NCBI GenBank assembly: GCA_034440615.1
Contig: JAOTOM010005183.1
Coordinates: forward strand, 764,501 to 828,500
Direction of reading: 5' to 3'
DNA from: Ashinkailepas kermadecensis
Taxonomy: Eukaryota; Arthropoda; Thecostraca; Neolepadidae
Length of the DNA stretch: 64,000 nt
Shown here: positions 61,101 through 64,000 of the stretch, one piece after another
How the letters are laid out: every line of letters begins with the position of its first letter
Numbering within the stretch: position 1 is the first letter of the stretch
Position numbers and translations under genes: made by a program
Notes under the pieces: generated by a model
The model's database searches: none
What the model saw: the letters and a program-made list of their open reading frames with translations, nothing else
What the model was told of the DNA's origin: nothing

Positions 61101-62989
61101 CAACATTCAAACCGGTCGTGCCGGTTCGCGCCGGCGAGCCGGTACTAGGCCGTGGTCAGACTGGCATGGGGAGGGGCAGCACCCGATCAGTAGCCACAGG
61201 TCGCGGCGTAGCAGCCGAGCTTGGAAGAACCTTGCCCTGGATTGTTGTCATCCAGAACTTTATCTTCTCCTTGGGGTATCTCCCCTTTTCTTGCCGAAAG
61301 ATTGAATGTCTGAAATTATTGCAAACGTGTTGTTCTTTGAAAAAAAACCAGAACCTCACTGGGGGTGCGGAACGGATTTCCTGGCGTAAACAGGAAGAAA
61401 GCTATCGTTTCCGAATCTGATAGCTCTGAACTTTTACTCCCAAAATCCAGGATCCCACAGCATGAATCCAGCCATGGCAGAGGCTCAGTACAGCGCGAAC
61501 GATAGCCGGGGTCGTGGATGCTCGCAGATGAGACTGCAACACGGGGTGCGTTCTCTGCGCGCATTCAACGGGGGATTCAATCACTTTCTGCATGGTGTGG
61601 CGAGCTTTGCGAATTAACGCGGAATTCCCTTCGTAATTCGGCGTGAAATCGGGGAATCCAAAAAGCAGTTCCCGCACATTTCCGGCAAGATGGCGATGCC
61701 CAGCAGTGGGACGCTAACTGACACAAGCGCATCAGACCCACTCATATCGAAAGTAATTATCCACCTTGCATTTTAAACTGCAGAATTCATCATGAGCTGA
61801 TCGATGGCGTCATCTGTTTCACCATCTGACTAACTACTGTCGCTGAACAGCGCTCCAATCACAGGATATTCTGCATTCAAGTTAAGAACCATATAAACAA
61901 GGAAACAAAGATAGGAAGAACACAAAGAAAACAAAGATTGCAACATAGGTGGGTAGAAACCAATTGTGTCTGCATTTTCACCAAGCTATGTCTAAAAAGC
62001 AGTAGCTCATTTGAAGGACTGCTGAGGGGAGTTGTTCACGCCCTCGCCACGTGGAATGGCGTCGTTAAAGAATGTAGCGATTCGTTGGAGGAATATCGGA
62101 AATTCGCTTCCTCACATACCGGAATTCCCAGCGTGGCGAACGCACCCACAGCCACGCAAATATGCCAACTTTGGATTGCGTCAAGCGGCTTCCGAGTCGA
62201 GCATATTGCATGGCGTAAACTTATGTGGTGTAGCGGTGGCTATGAAGCAAAATGCATAGACACCACCTCCCATTCCAATTCCAAGAAAAAAGGTAGCAAG
62301 GCAAGTACAGCCTCCCAAATACCTGGCTGCGTGGCGAGTATCTAAGTTGATGAGAAACTTAGTATCATGTGCTTAGGATAACACCTATCGAACGGTAAGT
62401 AGCTTTAAAATACGGTCACTGCAAATTTGAAACCAAAATTCATCATGTGCATTCGTGCATACTGGCCCAACACACTGCAACTTACCATCCTGACATGAAT
62501 AGGCATCTCGCAGGCTACCACAACAAATTGAATCTTCATGGATACCCTGGGACGAGAGATTGGGCTGCGTGCTCAACCTTATAGTTTTAGTTACATAAGT
62601 TCGCCATGAAGAAAGGGAACAAAATCCGGGGGCAAACTGGGCAAATTTCATACTCCGAATTAGTTTTCGTGGGATACGACTGCATTGAACAACAATAGTT
62701 GATCTCATTTCTAAAGCACTTCATTTCGGCATTATTGGAATTAAATCTTTCTGCTAGCAATTACAATTTTTTTAGCGAAACATGTATATGTAATAGCAAT
62801 ATTGTTTAAATTTTTTTAATATATTGTACGTAAACATGTGTTGACTTCTGTCGACGTCATATCTGGTTTTCACGCCTTGGGCTAACACCCTCTACTCCAC
62901 CAGTAATGAATTCCAAGTGCTACATATATGAATACCTGTCTACATGCTAAGTTGGAAAAATCTCATGAAATGCATGGCTTAGCTGTAGG
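58151..62989. other. Long non-coding spacer
   Basis: No gene, RNA or mobile element that I can support. A CCGG-rich patch lies at 60940-61145. The 135-codon plus-strand frame at 61938-62345 is unrecognised. Confidence 0.5.
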
Positions 62990-63900
62990 TTAACACGCGC
63001 CCTGGAGGGCCTATGAAAATTACGCGCACTGGAGGGGGGCGGATTCCGCCCCCCCTAAGATCTCGGCTCCTAATAAAACTGGAGGAACAAAATTCGCAGG
63101 GTGGATGGGTACGGTAGTTAATTCTATTGTGTGCAAATTCCATGACCTTAGGTCAATATTTTCAAGGTCAAATGAGGTCACATTTGTCAACAACAAAAAA
63201 TTGTTTCGCGTGGCTTCGCTTGTCATTGTTATGGATCGCTGTGATTGTGTTTAAATGCTCGAAAATGGGCATCAATGATGTTTTGGACATTACTAGTAAT
63301 GCAATACAGATGCTAGACCCGACATTTGACCTCGGGTCACCTATATAGCAGCACTTTATCAGATCAGTTACCTGTTCCAGTTACCGCAACCGGCCCGCCC
63401 GACTGCTCCGTCGGGCAGCTCGGCGCAATCGGTTTTAGCGAAAAAAGGAGTGAAGTACATGAATAAAGTATGGAAACGCAATGGCAAACAGTACAAATGA
63501 CAAACAGTAGTGCATTTATGACATTGGTTCCATTAACCTGTCATGAACTTGACCTGACTTGACCTCGGTGACCTAACATGATCTTGTAACTATATAGCAT
63601 ATCAATATACATCAAAGAAGTCGTTAGTGTTGCCAAGAACACTTCCCTTTTGCGGATATACGGGAAGCGCATCAGCGCCGATTTTTGTGGTCTGGCGCTA
63701 ATATTTTTTTTTACTTTAACGGCCCCCAACTCAAAAAAATGTCGGCCGATTTCCATTTTTCTTGCTTTAAACGACGCACCGGTCATTTCTAAGAGAGTAC
63801 GCAGAAAATCGCGTATATCGACCGGTAAAATCTGCAGTTATGTACGAATAACCGGAGGGGTGGGCGGATTTCGCCCCCCCCCCTCCAGTGCGCGTGTTAA
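62990..63900 (+). mobile_element. TTAA-flanked MITE, copy 2
   Basis: The 903-bp element (62994-63896) lies between TTAA tetramers, with the same CACGCGC..CTGGAGGG termini as copy 1. Alignment runs end to end with scattered substitutions and small deletions, one of about 30 bp near 63500. Confidence 0.93.
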
Positions 63901-64000
63901 GAGAAGCGAAGGGCTGCGTCCTTTTTTCAATTCAAGTGGCTGCCTTATCAACAAGCACCCGTGCAGGGAGTTCCAAGGTCCGTCAAAAGCACCGCCATTG

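Overview
The window reads as repeat-rich intergenic DNA from an invertebrate animal. It has no bacterial gene density or operons. It carries microsatellites, minisatellites, tRNA-derived SINEs, LINE fragments, hAT-type and TTAA-targeting MITEs and one almost complete animal-type Helitron. Degenerate CCTAA (TTAGG-type) arrays make an arthropod the most natural guess, but no host gene is complete enough to settle the lineage.

Layout. Positions 1-6.7 kb hold the end of a hAT MITE, a long TA/CACT/CT/TA microsatellite, an older hAT MITE, an intact SINE with a 13-bp target duplication, and a 77-bp GC-rich minisatellite. From 7 to 13 kb there is a diverged 500-bp tandem pair with many AGGTCA half sites, a 465-bp foldback element, a 38-bp minisatellite and a GC-rich block with paired CRE palindromes. 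From 15 to 20.2 kb there are small hAT MITEs, a satellite-bearing dispersed element, a 1.1-kb array with a decayed 21-bp period, and a CCTAA array. The Helitron fills 20,666-25,872 on the minus strand. Both its termini are recognisable, and its Rep-helicase is interrupted by a single in-frame TGA. From 30.3 to 31.8 kb a CR1-like LINE 3' end is interrupted by the 3' end of a second, zinc-knuckle LINE. A possible first exon of a host zinc-finger gene, with an upstream region holding AP-1 and CRE sites, lies at 33.3-33.8 kb. From 35 to 39.6 kb there is a homopolymer-rich patch, a complete 681-bp hAT MITE with perfect 8-bp duplications, a complete TTAA MITE and an inverted partner of the satellite-bearing element. 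From 41 to 64 kb there are a 14/16-bp minisatellite, a probable gypsy integrase scrap, two SGNH-type LINE fragments, a second intact SINE, more minisatellites, a GC-rich block and a second TTAA MITE.

The elements do not form one pathway. The Helitron supplies its own transposition protein. The MITEs and SINEs lack coding capacity and must borrow enzymes from autonomous partners that are absent here. The most unusual arrangement is that the Helitron sits in a copy of a repeat whose uninterrupted version it also carries inside its own 5' region.
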